NCBI GenBank assembly: GCA_964034945.1 | Contig: OZ035963.1 | Span: forward strand, 48,439,032-48,503,031 | DNA length: 64,000 bases | Direction of reading: 5' to 3' | DNA from: Chrysopilus asiliformis | Lineage: Eukaryota; Arthropoda; Insecta; Diptera; Rhagionidae | Part shown: in pieces, positions 46,633 through 58,144 of the stretch | Position numbering within the stretch: the stretch's first letter is position 1 | Layout: each line of letters opens with the position of its first letter | Notes under the pieces: generated by a model | What the model was told of the DNA's origin: nothing | Databases searched by the model: none | Seen by the model: the letters and a program-made list of their open reading frames with translations, nothing else | Made by a program: the position numbers and the translations under genes

Positions 46633-48208
46633 TTGATTAATGTTTTGTTTTTTTAATACCTGTAAAGATTAAAATAATCTATATAAGACTGTTGCTAAAA
46701 TAAAACATACATTTTCATTGTATCTACTGAGAATTTTCATAAAACCTCATATTTTGTACATACAAAAAAAAACCTTCTTGTCCAAACCAATGTTTTTCAC
46801 AAATTTTGAAACACATAAACTTGCATGAAATAACAATTCTGAAGAAAATCAAGTAATTTTTAACCAAAAATATTTAAATATGTAAGAAATAATTTTCTTT
46901 AATCTGCGAGGCAAAGGAAAATCAAAAAAATATGTAGAAAGAAAAAATAGAACAAATTATAGAAATATAATTTAATAACATTTAAATAATAAATCCGCGC
47001 ATTAAAGTCTTGTATTCGCATTAAGTAAGAAAAATAATTATAATTTGATCTCACAATGAAAAAAACCAAAAAATATGAAAAATATACAAAAAAAAAATTT
47101 AAAAAAAAACATTAACGAAATTAATCTCTAAGGAATGAATATAAGAAGTAATATTCACTGATCAAAAACGAATATTTTATATTTTCGTTTGACAAAACTT
47201 GCCTACAATTAAAAAAAATAAAAACAATACTTCTTTTTGAGCGTGTATATATAAAATTGAATTATCAAAATGAAACTTCCGTTAATATACAACACTAAAA
47301 TTGATTAAACTTTTTAATTTTCCTCAATGAAATTTTAATAAAAAATTATACTAAAAATATTTGTTATTCGTTGTAAATTTGAAAAAGAAAAAAACATATA
47401 AACTGTATGAAATTAGTTAAGAAATTTATTATTAAATAAAATAAAAACGATTAAAAAAACACGCATATCGAAGTATTTTAAGAATAAAACCAATTTCTTT
47501 CTTCTAAGATGAGAACATTTTAAAGTTTACTATTATTTAGTTAGTTTTACAATTTGATTACTTTTTAATTTTACAATATTTACGATTATGTTTATAGAAA
47601 TGATCTGTATTGAAATTAATAATGTAAAATATATATAAAATAAGTACGGTTAAGGAAAATATATTAAAAATATATGATGTATAAATTATTTTTTAATTAA
47701 GTTATTAATATTTAGAAACATATTACAATAAAATATATAATATAAGAAAAAAAAATTATAAATGATATATAAAAATTTCAATGGATAAATTCAACAAAAT
47801 TTATTATTCTTACTATGATTATCATTACGATTATTATTATTATTATTATACATTAAATCAAAAAGAATAAAAATTTTAATAATATTCCACAAATATTTTT
47901 GTTTTGTTCTATTTTTAGTTTTTTTATGTTATTTCTTGGTATTCTTTTTTTCAGATTATGAATCTTTAGTGAATGTTTTTCGTTTTTATTGTTATTCTTA
48001 GATTGTTTTCATATCAGACCAAATTATGATTTTTTTTTAATTTCGTGTATTTTTGATGGAATTGAGAAACTTTAACCTATGGACTCCATTAGACTTTTTT
48101 CCATATTGGTTTTAAATCCAATCACGTAAAAGTCTAATGGAAACTCAAAAAATTTTACAACATGATTTAAATCTCCTTACTGCCATGATTTTTTCGGCTA
48201 CTGAAAAG
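46633..48208 (+). other. A-rich 3'-UTR-like tract 1
   Basis: Strongly A-rich on the + strand with many AATAAA motifs and almost no G/C up to about 47.93 kb. It matches the character of 52.97-54.70 kb and of the proximal 3' UTR, so the pieces may once have been continuous. Confidence 0.45.
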
Positions 48209-48696
48209 CAGGGGCCTTATCAGGAAACTCGAATCGAAAATTAAATGTACGGAAATGTTTGAATCGGTATCAGCTAACTCGAATTCGATCAAATATTTGT
48301 CATTCATTTTCGGAAATTTACTCGAACACTTTTCAGTCGCCGGAAATGAAACTCGAAAGGAAAATTAAATAATTTCAATGTTTTTTTTATGTAAGAATTT
48401 TATTTCTTGCAAAACATATTAAAATTCCTTGGAAAATCTATTAAAAATAAGGAAAAGTTGCCTCTAACATATAATATTTAGTTAATTACGATTTTAAACG
48501 AAGTCCATTCCGTATGAATTTTCTTACAATTCTTGGGTTGAAACCGCCGTCATCACTTTCGTCACTTTTTTCTGGCACTTATTTCACTTGCACTTTTATC
48601 CGGTTCTTATTTCAATTTTTTTAAACTGCCGGCATTAATTTCACAAAAAAGAAAACGCAAAAACTAACAACAAATTATTTACAACTATTCAATAAT

Positions 48697-49318
48697 AGCT
48701 GCGTTCCCGACCCATGTAAAAACTACTGCGCAGTACTTGCCAGTAATTTTTGTCGGGAACGCACTTTTGGATGATTGCAAGCAAATCCTAACACCGCGTC
48801 TTGACCTGGGATTTTTCATCGCAGAGATTTTTGATTGACCAATCAGAGCTCGAGTTGACGGAGGGGAAAAATCCCAGAGAGAAATTTATTCAAATCTTGC
48901 AATAGCAAAATTTCTTGGAATTTCACAATTCAAGATGGCGGAATCCAATTTCTCCCGACAAGTAATTGCAAAAATAACTAATTTTTACAAAATACGATAC
49001 AAAAAGCTTTGGAAGAGAATATATAACATTAAGGGGTTTTTCTTTTCGTCTGTTCTTCTGTTTCAGCCTTTTCAATTTCACGTATTGCATTAATTGCGAG
49101 AGCGGCGACTGGGTGTTTTTTTCATTGCCAATTTGAGAAATAAAATTTCAAGAGATTTTCGGCCCAGATGTCAAAAAAATCTCATTGCGGTGAGATATTT
49201 CTTCGGATGAAAAATTGTTAATCAAGACGTGGTGTAAGATTCGGACTGAGAGGATGTGTAGATGCGAACGTTCCGCAGTACTCCGCAGGAGGTTTTCCAT
49301 GGATCGGGAACGCAGCTA
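48697..49318. mobile_element. middle element of the nest, TAGCTGCGTTCCCGA family
   Basis: TAGCTGCGTTCCCGACCCATG (left) is mirrored by CATGGATCGGGAACGCAGCTA (right). A TA dinucleotide could be the duplication. It is itself interrupted by the CACCGCGTC MITE. Confidence 0.7.
48792..49234. mobile_element. Harbinger-like MITE, CACCGCGTC family, copy 2
   Basis: Ends CACCGCGTCTTGACC and AATCAAGACGTGGTG with TAA on both sides (48789-48791 and 49235-49237). Aligns through its whole length with 5534-5980. Confidence 0.8.
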
Positions 49319-49639
49319 ATGACACTAAATATAAACACGAAATTTCCAAGTTACCAGCAAGTTGCTCGTTTTCGATTAATTTATGGCAGTACATTTTACT
49401 GGAAACGAAAGTTTTACATGATACCAATGCAATTCATTTTCGAGTACGGCGTTCGAGTCGATTTGATTTTCGATTCGAGTTATATGATAAAGCCCCAGGA
49501 TTTTTTTTTGACATTTGTTCAGTTCAGAACAAGAATAGCGGATAAAAACAATTTTTGTTTCCGCGTTGACATTTCTAAGCACGCTATGGAGACACAATAA
49601 ATATGAAAAATCATGACTGAAAATACCCACGCCCTGATT

Positions 49640-49775
49640 TACACCGCGTCTTGATTAACAATTTTTCATCCGAAGAAATATCTCACCGCAATGAGATTTT
49701 TTTGACAGCTGGGCCGAAAATCTCTTGAAATTTAGTACTCAAAATGCCGATGAAAAGAAAACACATAGTCGCCAT
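49640..49775. mobile_element. CACCGCGTC MITE, one-ended fragment
   Basis: TTACACCGCGTCTTGATTAA through TCTCACCGCAATGAG and CAGCTGGGCCGAAAATC matches one end of 5534-5980; the other end is absent. Confidence 0.6.
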
Positions 49776-50276
49776 AAATAACAATCTTAACCATAATCTG
49801 AAACTTACTTTTAAACACAAAATTCGTTTCCAAAATTAAACTTTGTTGTTAATCACTTGTATACATAACCAACAAAAAACAGCTGTCAACGTTGCTGCCC
49901 AGCATTGCTGCTCAAATTTAGGATTAGAAATGAATCGGAAGCAAAATATCTCTCTGAAAATCTGACGTCACAGAGTCGATTCTCGACCAATCAAAACACT
50001 TTCTCCGTGACGTTGCTGTTGCTGCTGCATGGTAAATCAGCTTTCATCTTCAAGGTAATTTTAAGTACGCCCAAGTACTCCTAAGTAAAGTCCGACTTAA
50101 GGTCAGTTTTTGGTCGAAGCCGAACTCTACTATGCAAGGTTATGTAAAATACGTTCTCAGACCTCAAAAGATCAACTTTTCAGTTGTCAGACTTATAACA
50201 TATCGCCCCTAAAGAAATTCCATAAAAGAAAACCTTATTTAAAAAAAGAAATAGACTTCAAATTTAAATAAAATTA

Positions 50277-50637
50277 CCGTGTGACCTCGGTAAACGCAAC
50301 CCTCGAAGAACGCAACTCCTCGGTTAACGCAACACCTAAAATTTTACACTGTTGACTTAATAAACGCAACTTCCAAATAAGGTTGACTCGGTTAACGCAA
50401 CTTTTTTATAATCTGATACTGTTTCGGCCAAAAAAAGATAAAAAATAGTTACAGGAAATCTTTTATTGACTTTATTCTCTGTTCCTTGTTTTTATTTATT
50501 AAAGAATGGCTGAACACACGAAAAAAAACACACGAAAACTAAAATTGGCAGGCAATGTTGTGACTGGGTTAACGCAACTGACTCGGTTATTGCAACGGCC
50601 TCTGTCTACTATAGTTGCGATTACCGAGGTCACACTG
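50277..50637. mobile_element. pogo/Tigger-like MITE
   Basis: Left CCGTGTGACCTCGGTAAACG and right CGATTACCGAGGTCACACTG are inverted, with TA on each side (50275-50276 and 50638-50639). The ACCTCGGT end and TA duplication suggest pogo/Tigger-type elements. The interior repeats TAACGCAAC several times. No transposase. Confidence 0.7.
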
Positions 50638-50924
50638 TACATTGGCGCTACTGGCTTTAGCAGTGGCGTAGCTAAATATTTAGCAGCTTGGAGCGAGTAA
50701 AATTAGTCCGCCCCCTTGACTGCGTTGAGATTGTGGAACCTCTCTCAAGGTCTGCAATATTTTAGAATTTTCTTTGGTCCTCTGAATGTTTTGTCGTTTA
50801 ATAGGGATTTTGGGATTATTTCAGATTTTCCTCAAAACACTTCAAAACTTCATAGCTCGAAATCTACTTGTAGATGCATATGGTCTTTTCATCAAAATGA
50901 AAGAAGAATGTGTTAAGTTTTTAA

Positions 50925-51000
50925 CAATTTAACAATTTCCCACAAAACCGTTAAAGATACGTAAAAACTGTTAAAGGGAAAATGTAGAAATTGCATTACC
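50925..51000 (-). mobile_element. fragment of the 6.8 kb Helentron-like family
   Basis: AACCGTTAAAGATACGTAAA matches the reverse complement of the region near 7.3 kb. Confidence 0.4.
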
Positions 51001-51389
51001 TTTATATTGGGTAAGACAGACAAATCTCGATTTATTTGAATAAACAATTTTTTGTTCATTATCTCTAATATTTGAACTTATGTTCTATTTTATTTGAACT
51101 TATAAGAAATAAGTGAAAAATTTCTCAGAATTGGTGGTTGCGCAAAATATGAATAAAATTGGGAAATCACCAGTTACCAGTAAAAATGTAAATAAAATAG
51201 TATTTGATTACTTAAGTATATGTTATTAAAAGATTTTTTTGTTGCGATTATTTGAACATTTCGATTTATTGAACTACGCTTGCAAACATTAGTTCAAATA
51301 ATCGAGATATGCCTGTATGCATTTTTTTTTTCATTAAAACGCATAGTTTTCGAGAAATTTTCAAAAACTGTATTCAAAAAAATGTCTGG

Positions 51390-51895
51390 AAGGTACCCGT
51401 TATAGCGAAAGTTAGTTACTTTTGCAAAAATTGATAGAAAACTACGATTTTCAAATTTATTTTTAAAAAAATGTCAAGTCGCCAGCGCAATGCGTTCTCA
51501 AGTTTTTTAAGATACGTAAATCGGACAGACAGACAGTCCGACAAACAGACAGTCCGACAAACAGACAGTCCGACGTACAGACAGTCCGACAGACAGACAG
51601 TCCGACAGACAGACCGACAGACAGACCGACAGACAGACCGACAGACAGACCGACAGACAGACCGATAGACAGACCGACAGACAGACCGACAGACAGACCG
51701 ACAGACAGACCGACAGACAGACCGATAGACAGACCGACAGACAGACCGACAGACAGACCGACAGACAGACAGATGCACGGACATCTTCATCATTTTGCCT
51801 AAAGCAGATTTCGTACGAATCAAAAAGTTTCTATCTGCACCCGTTTTCGAGTTTTTCAGGTTTTGTCCTAAATAAAGTACTTTCCCTAAAGTAAA
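51390..51895 (-). mobile_element. 5' half of the 6.8 kb Helentron-like family with expanded minisatellite
   Basis: On the minus strand it reads a decayed TACTTT-type end, GGGTGCAGATAGAAACTTTT, the minisatellite, then TTACGTATCTTAAAA. It follows the order of 6831-7150. Confidence 0.55.
51524..51772. repeat. 12-bp minisatellite GACAGACAGACC
   Basis: About 20 units of GACAGACAGACC with a GACAGTCC variant at the left end and two GATAGACAGACC units. It is the largest of the (GTCY)n-type arrays in the window. Confidence 0.9.
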
Positions 51896-52634
51896 AGCAG
51901 AATAAAGTAAAAATTGATTTCTACATTAGAAAATAGTAGGAAAAGACAAAGGGAGAGACAAAGCCGGATCTATCAATTTTAAACCCCCTAATAGGTGTTT
52001 TTTTTAGGAAATCAAAAAAAAAATTTCGTGAAAAAATTTACATGTATAGATTTTAGATACCTAGAAATAATTAAAATTTAAAATCAGTATTTCAAAAGTT
52101 TGTTTTATGAGTGAAACCGCAAAAGAAAAATCGCCGCAGAAATTTTTTTTACCAGAATTTTGTTAAGTTTGTTAAAAATTTCGATCTGTGCGATTTCGGC
52201 GTATCTTTTTTCCTGGAACGTACCTACCGCGCAAAACTCGGGTTTAAACTAGGGTGTTTAGGTGTTATTTTTCTCAAATTTGGCGCGTTTCTTCGCCAAA
52301 TTCGAATAAAATATTCTTCAATTTCACTTACTGTACTCAGACACTAGCGCCGCCACCCCCAGAAAATCGAACCACGAAGCTGAAAATGATGCACTTAAAT
52401 TATTTATGGGTGCTGTTGTTTTTAAAAACTTTGCATGTTTAACCATTGTTAGGTTTTGCTGTTTTTTAATGTGTCGAGTAGTACCAAGTCATCTTTTACT
52501 TACTTTTCCAGTGTTACAAATTGCTTAAATTTTAAAAAATACTCCGGTATTCTCTCGCTAATCCGCCGTTCAATGATCGGACAAAGACTTTTATTCGTAA
52601 TGTTTTGGCTGGTTGAATACACAAGTGAAACTTG
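51896..52634. other. unannotated stretch
   Basis: No gene or repeat boundary recognised; short frames only. Confidence 0.4.
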
Positions 52635-52638
52635 TTAA

Positions 52639-52842
52639 CCCTTAGAGGCACAGAAAAATAGCAAATATTTTCACCCTTCCTCGAAAAAAAAATTCTTTTT
52701 TTTTATTTTTTTAGTGGTAACCATTTTAAAGTATCATACGGCAATGAAAGACGGTTTAATTGGTGGTACAATTTTGATACCACCGTGCAGTATTTGTTAC
52801 AAAAAAGGTGGTACATCGCGTGTACCACCAAGCCTTTAAGGG
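52639..52842. mobile_element. piggyBac-like MITE with TTAA duplication
   Basis: TTAA (52635-52638 and 52843-52846) encloses CCCTTAGAGGC and GCCTTTAAGGG. An internal palindromic pair GGTGGTAC/GTACCACC is present. No transposase. Confidence 0.7.
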
Positions 52843-52969
52843 TTAATCTGTCAGTTTTAAGTTCTGTATTCCGCCGTTTAATGGGTTGCAATGAAATTTT
52901 TTTGGGAAGAATTTTTTTTACGAAACTTCAATTACGACTAATTGCACTTTTAAAAATCCAACAAAAATT

Positions 52970-54700
52970 AAATTTATCGTTTTCTTTCGATAAATTCTAA
53001 AAATTTGAAATGTTCCCTAAGAAAAAACCCGCATAGGATGTTTAGTTTACGCTTGATTTCTGTTAAAATACACGAATTAATATTCATTTTTAATTGACTA
53101 CGTTTAAATTTAAATTAAATTACTTAAATTTATGTTAAATTTGTTTTTATTGTAAAAAAAATATTTTAATTAAAGAAATCAGGAATCTTTTCCAAAATCA
53201 AAGCAAAAAAAACACTGTTTAAATAACAACAAAAAAGACAAAAAGGAACCAATATCCTTGCATTAATGAATTATATGAAAAAAAACTTGTAAGTTAAAAA
53301 TAAATAATTTAAATATATATAAAAAAAAAGTAAACTCATCCGTACTTAAAACCGAAATGAAGTGTTGAAAAAACCACCCAAACATTAAGCAAAAAAAATC
53401 TTCATTTTGAAACAAGGAACATTTAGAATAATTTAATTACTTTTACTATTTTTCTCGTCCAAAAAGAAAGTATAAATTTACAGAAATTTACAGAGTAAAA
53501 AAAGAAATGTCATAGAACACATTTAATTGTTTATAATAAGAAATTGGTGCTATAAATAAATATTTTTTATATTAAGTATAGCACCGCAATTGTATAAAGA
53601 AAGTAAATCATGTAAAAGTAGAAGTCTTGCAAGAAAGAAAAAAAAAAAACTTTCATTTCATTTAGAAATTGTAATTTAATTCGCTAAATTAAAAGGAGTA
53701 AAAATAATAATAATAACAATAAGATACACCAATCAATCAATACGTAAATAAAATTGAATGAAATAATGGTACAGAAATATTAAAATATATTAAATATTTA
53801 ACGAGTTAATTAACGCTCGGCATAAATCAAACATAAATAAAATTATTTTAAAAACAATGTGAGAAATGGAAATCAAAATAATTGAATATAATGCAATTTG
53901 CAATTTAAAAAGAAATATTCACAGTAGATAAAAATAGTTACATTTTTGTTCTCAATAAAAGATAATAATTTATAATTATATATTAATATTTGAAAAAAAA
54001 AAGAAGAAAACCAAAGGAAGAAAATAAAATCTAAATAAATTTTAGTTAAAGGAAATTTTTCTTACTCACAGTAAAATAAAAATCTATAAATATATTTCAT
54101 AAAAGGTAAAAAAAAATACAATTGTACCAAATAAAAAAAATATTGTTAAAATAATAGTCAAAAAAATATTATGATAAAAATAGCTAAAAAGGTAAAGATA
54201 AGGTGATATTATTTAAGAAATGGAAATGTAAATAACTTTATTAATCATATCATTGCGGTAATTATAAATTTATTAAGAAAAATCTATAAATAAATAATTA
54301 TGAAATTCATAAAAAGATTCAACAAAAAAATACAGTGAAAAAACATGAAAGCGATATTTTAAAAAAATATATTTAAAAAAAAAACGAAATAAAGAAGGAC
54401 AAAGAAGATATTTAACACAATTAGATAAAATAACAATTGATTAAATGATAAACGATTGAAAAACCGATAAAATAACTTCAGTTATTGAAACTGTTTGAAA
54501 TGAGAGTCTAAACAAGAATAAAACCATAAAAGATTTAAATATATAATTATGATGATTATTATATTATTATTTATACATATAAATAAAACTAATTAAGTAC
54601 TGTAAACATTGTCTTCTCTAAGAATTTCTAAACATATAAAATATAAATAAAAGGAAAAATTATCTGTATTGATGAAATAAAATCAAAAAGTTGTGTTTCA
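52970..54700 (+). other. A-rich 3'-UTR-like tract 2
   Basis: Long + strand A-rich sequence with very little G/C and numerous AATAAA motifs, continuing the style of 46.6-47.9 kb. No frame or repeat. Confidence 0.45.
54676..54698 (+). promoter_or_regulatory. candidate distal poly(A) signal
   Basis: AATAAA at 54676-54681 is followed 10 bp later by TTGTGTTTC, a GT-rich downstream element. The A-rich character stops shortly after. It could end a long cut transcript. Confidence 0.35.
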
Positions 54701-54938
54701 TTTATTCCATATTCATGTGATTCAAATTTTCATTTCAAAAACCCAAAACATAGCGAACGGCTTTTTCAAATTTATTTTTTTTAACCGTCAATTAAAGCCC
54801 ATATAGGGATAAGGGAACAAAAAGTGCCCCATAGATATGTATAAGCTTGAAAATTTTGTCGTAGATTTCACAACAAATATTTCCCCAAAATTTTAATCCA
54901 ACAAAAATTAATGGTTTCGAAGAAACACAAAAAAAAAA

Positions 54939-54989
54939 CTTAAAAAATAGCTCAGTAACGTTTTTGTTACTGAGCTATTTTTTAAGAAA
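54939..54989. repeat. perfect hairpin, 21-bp arms
   Basis: CTTAAAAAATAGCTCAGTAAC, one base short of its full arm when written as 20, is mirrored exactly by GTTACTGAGCTATTTTTTAAG around CGTTTTT-type spacer. It may be a small foldback or an RNA hairpin such as a terminator-like or precursor structure; nothing decides this. Confidence 0.7.
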
Positions 54990-55198
54990 AAAATCGAAAT
55001 GTTTTTGTTGAGAATCCTAGTTTTAAAAAAATTACACACAAAGAATTTTATTTAAGGAACTAATAGAAAAAAAGATTTTTTGTTTTTAAAAATTATAACG
55101 GCAATTTAACGGTTCCGTAAACCCTCCATTTTTTTTCTTTCCAAAACTTCCTTAATCCGGATGCTGTTCAAATCCTCATCAGAGGTCTTTGTTCCTAA

Positions 55199-55678
55199 CA
55201 CAGGGACTACATTGACTTTTATTTCTGGTATACCAGCTGGTAAGTATTTTAGTCGCAATCTGTCAAATTTATTTGGTGGGCAAATTCTGGTAAAACAGTT
55301 CAGTAGGCGAAATGTCAATGAGCGGGAAGCAACAAATTATGATTGCCAAAATATTGGCTTTAAAAAGTCTGGAAAAGAATTAATCCACCCTTTGCCCTCT
55401 CAAATCGAATATCTTGTAATATCTAAAATGTGCATTCCATTCAAAATTCCTTATCTCGTAAAATAATGATAAGCTTTCATATACCTGTTCTCGAAAATTT
55501 AGTTTCCGCCATTTTAATTTGGTTGCCTGTCAAAATCTGGTATACCAGCGCTGTCTACGAAAATGGTATACCAGCACTGTCTTACCAGAAAAACTGGTAA
55601 ACCAGATTGGTCCACACTGGCTTTTTAGCAAACAGTTTTGCTGGTACACCAGAAATAAAAGTCAATGTAGTCCCTGTG
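55199..55678. mobile_element. Harbinger-like MITE, CACAGGGACTACATTGAC family
   Basis: CACAGGGACTACATTGACTT (left) and AAGTCAATGTAGTCCCTGTG (right) extend inwards through TTATTTCTGGTA/ACCAGAAATAA. TAA lies on both sides (55196-55198 and 55679-55681). The interior has many CTGGTATACCAG motifs. No transposase. Confidence 0.8.
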
Positions 55679-55830
55679 TAATCAGTGATGTCTCCAATTT
55701 GCCTTTGGAGGGAAGTAGATTGGGCCAAAAATAGTAGTAGATTGATACTAATAGTAGCAAATTTTGAAAAAACAAACTTTTTCTACCTATGCCGATATAC
55801 CAATTTGTATAACTAAAGCTGAATAGTTTT

Positions 55831-56332
55831 ATCATATCATACTAATATATAAAAATGAGTCTGCCTGTCTGTCTGTCTGTCTGTCTGTTCCTCTTTCACG
55901 CAAAAGCGGCTGAACCGATTGACTTGAAATTTGGCATGAGTGTCTGTGGTAGTTCTGGTACCAACATTTGTATACGGAAGAGTAGCGCGAGGGGTGGGGG
56001 GAATAAGGGGAGGAGGTAAAGTGATTTCGAAACTTAGTTTTTCCGCTATGATACTCTTTCGCGGGGAAACTACTGAACCGATTGGCCTGATATTTGGCAT
56101 AGATGTTGGTCGGGGGTCTAGCCCCAACATAGACCCATTAAAATGTAGCCCAAGAGTTGGGGGAGTAAGGGGAGGGGGTAAAGTGATCTCGAAACTTAGC
56201 TCTTCCTCTATGTTACCCTTTCGCGGGGAAACTACCGAGCCGATTGGCCTGAAGTTTAGCTCCAACATAGACCATCAAAAAAAAATTGAAAAAACAAAAA
56301 AAAATCCGGCAACGACGGGTATGCAAGCTAGT
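55831..56332 (-). mobile_element. SINE or LINE-tail repeat, copy 2
   Basis: Reverse complement of the 27.1 kb family: ATCATATCATACTAATATAT tail, (TCTG)n run, CTGAACCGATTGACTTGAAA, and AACGACGGGTATGCAAGCTA head. Its middle part appears in duplicate (CGCGGGGAAACTAC occurs twice). Confidence 0.55.
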
Positions 56333-56607
56333 CATTCATAATACCAGAAGTTCAGAAAAGTACAATCGTATAAAATCGTCATAACCGTTTAAAAAATTCT
56401 TTTGTCATATTTAATTTCGTTAGAAGCTTTTTACATTTAACATGTATAATACAATTTTTTGGTTGATTCATGTATTTTAAAAAAAATAGTAGCAGATTTC
56501 ATTTAGTGCGTAGTGAATTTTCCTGGACCAAAATAGTAGTCGATTCTACTACAATTATAGCAGGGGGACATAGCTGTTCCTAATATTGTGGCAAAAACTG
56601 CCATAAA

Positions 56608-57202
56608 ATCTATATATATATAAAAGACAATACTCTCACTCATCACAGTATCTACCGAATTACCAAACCGATTGCCATGAAAAGTTGGACATGGATTATC
56701 TCAACTCATAGGTGCTCGCTATGAAACGGTTTATCAAAATTCCACCATTAAGTAGTTTAACCAGGGGTCTGGTGTTATAAAACATTGATTTTTGCCATGG
56801 AGCCAGCCTGTTAGGAGGCTGAGAAATATCACTCGGGGGTTTCGGGATCGCTAATCGCGAATCTGGTGTTAGAATTTTCAAATTCGGAACGGAAGGGCCC
56901 TTTAAGGATATGTCAAATAACCCTTTTCCAATTTGTTCTCCGAAAAACAGACTTTAGAGAGTTTTTTGGATCGCTGATCACGAATCTGGTATTAGAAATT
57001 TCAAATTCGGAAACGGAAGGGTCGTTTTTCCAACGGAGTTTTCGGTGTCGCTCGCTGATCACGAATTGAAATTTCATAATTCAGAAAGGGACATCCTGAA
57101 GATAGAACGATTTTTTTAAAGTTTTTAAGTTATTTCCTTGTTTTATGATGAAAAAACATACGCAAAAAACTTAAACTCGGCAACGACGGGTATGCAAGTT
57201 AA
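56608..57202 (-). mobile_element. SINE or LINE-tail repeat, copy 3 (divergent)
   Basis: TATATATATATAAAAGACAA tail, ACCGATTGCCATGAAAAG-like block, two GATCACGAATCTGG-type blocks, and the head AACGACGGGTATGCAAGTT. It lies beside copy 2 in the same orientation. Confidence 0.5.
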
Positions 57203-57746
57203 TTATATATAAAATCCACTCCTATCTTGCCTAAATTTAAACGAAAACATGACTTGAAATTAAACAAAAATTCAAATAGAAAACCGAATAGGCAAAATTT
57301 CCCCTACTTCTGAAGTTTTTGTTTTTTACTTGAGGCATTTTTGTTTTTCTCTTACACTTTGACTTTTGTTTGTCCCAAACATTGTAATTCTAACTTAATG
57401 TATTTGGCCCGTATTCGTTGATAATTTTGTAAACCGCTATCATTCAAATTTAAAAAAAAAACTTTATCAGCGACATCTGTTGGTGGGAATCAAAATAAAA
57501 GATTATTTCAGGCACTTTCCAGTCAATTTTTCTGTGGCGCCGTGGCTAAAAAAGGAACTTACAAAAAATCTGGAAAGTGAAATTTCGGAAATGGAAAGTG
57601 AAATTTCGGAGTTATCAGCTGATAGCGATTTCTTAACCTCAATTTTTCATTGTTTATTTATTTCGAATGACACGGAGTTTTTGAAGTTTATTGCAGTTTG
57701 CACAAATTGGCAGCTATAAACCGTTGATCATCACTTGTTCCCGAAA
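57203..57746. other. 5' region of Sirt4
   Basis: No repeat recognised. The promoter should lie here but no TATA box or initiator can be singled out. A frame at 57480-57719 lacks an ATG at its start and any domain. Confidence 0.4.
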
Positions 57747-57921
57747 ATGCGCCTTACGACATGGACACAGTTAAAAACTTCATTAGTAGCGTTAGATAGC
57801 TTGCAATTTGTTCCGAAACACAATCCAGTGCCTAGTAAAGATGTGAAAAAATTAGAAGATTTCCTCCTATCAAAACCAAATATTCTGGTTCTAACGGGAG
57901 CAGGGATATCTACGGAATCTG
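57747..57921 (+). CDS. Sirt4: NAD-dependent protein deacylase Sirt4, exon 1
   Basis: Sirt4 is a mitochondrial class II sirtuin: it uses NAD+ to remove acyl groups from lysines and can ADP-ribosylate targets such as glutamate dehydrogenase. Exon 1 codes residues 1-58 and one base of Gly59. The start chosen is the ATG reading MRLTTWTQLK; the in-frame TTG 12 bp upstream is not a normal start. The first 25 residues have basic, hydroxylated and hydrophobic residues and few acids, fitting a mitochondrial presequence. The NAD-binding motif TGAGIS is at 50-55. The donor is TCTG|GTAGGA, and read-through gives a stop soon after. Confidence 0.92.
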
Positions 57922-57978
57922 GTAGGATCAAAATATATAATTTGCATGTCTGAACAAGTTTTCTAGGAACTTTTTTAG
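57922..57978 (+). other. Sirt4: Sirt4 intron 1 (57 bp)
   Basis: GTAGGATC donor and AACTTTTTTAG acceptor. Joining G|GT gives Gly59 and restores the universal sirtuin motif GxxTESGIPDYR. Confidence 0.9.
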
Positions 57979-58075
57979 GTATCCCGGACTATCGTTCGGA
58001 AGGTGTTGGTCTCTATGCTAGAAGTAACTCTCGACCTGTGCAGCACATGGATTTTGTGAAATCACCAGCAATAAG
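57979..58075 (+). CDS. Sirt4: Sirt4, exon 2
   Basis: Codes the end of Gly59 through residue 90 plus two bases of Arg91: [20 protein letters not shown] and the cofactor-loop helix up to KSPAI. Asp62 and Arg64 of the PDYR motif are conserved. It is too short to be found by frame length alone. The donor is ATAAG|GTATCG. Confidence 0.9.
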
Positions 58076-58144
58076 GTATCGGACAAGAAAAAGATAAATC
58101 TATTAATATGTAGCTATTATGTATAATATAAACTTATCTCTAAG
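58076..58144 (+). other. Sirt4: Sirt4 intron 2 (69 bp)
   Basis: GTATCGGAC donor and TTATCTCTAAG acceptor. AG|G gives Arg91 and continues into QRYWARNYVGW, as in Sirt4 proteins. Confidence 0.9.

Larger units (their letters stand above)
48209..49498. mobile_element. outer element of a triple nest
   Basis: Left end CAGGGGCCTTATCAGGAAAC then TCGAATCGAAAATTAAAT is mirrored on the right by ATTTGATTTTCGATTCGAGT then TATATGATAAAGCCCCAG. The CAGGGGC end is hAT-like, but no 8-bp duplication was found. It contains 48697-49318. Confidence 0.6.

Noticed and set aside
51416..51823. Long CRSVCRSV repeat protein
   Set aside because: Translation of the 12-bp minisatellite; such arrays stay open in several frames by construction.
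57480..57719. 79-codon frame before Sirt4
   Set aside because: No ATG at the frame start, no domain and poor spacing for an upstream exon.
58119..58144. ATG that would start a 222-residue Sirt4
   Set aside because: It lies in intron 2; the protein would lack the NAD-binding GAG motif. The spliced model restores all motifs.
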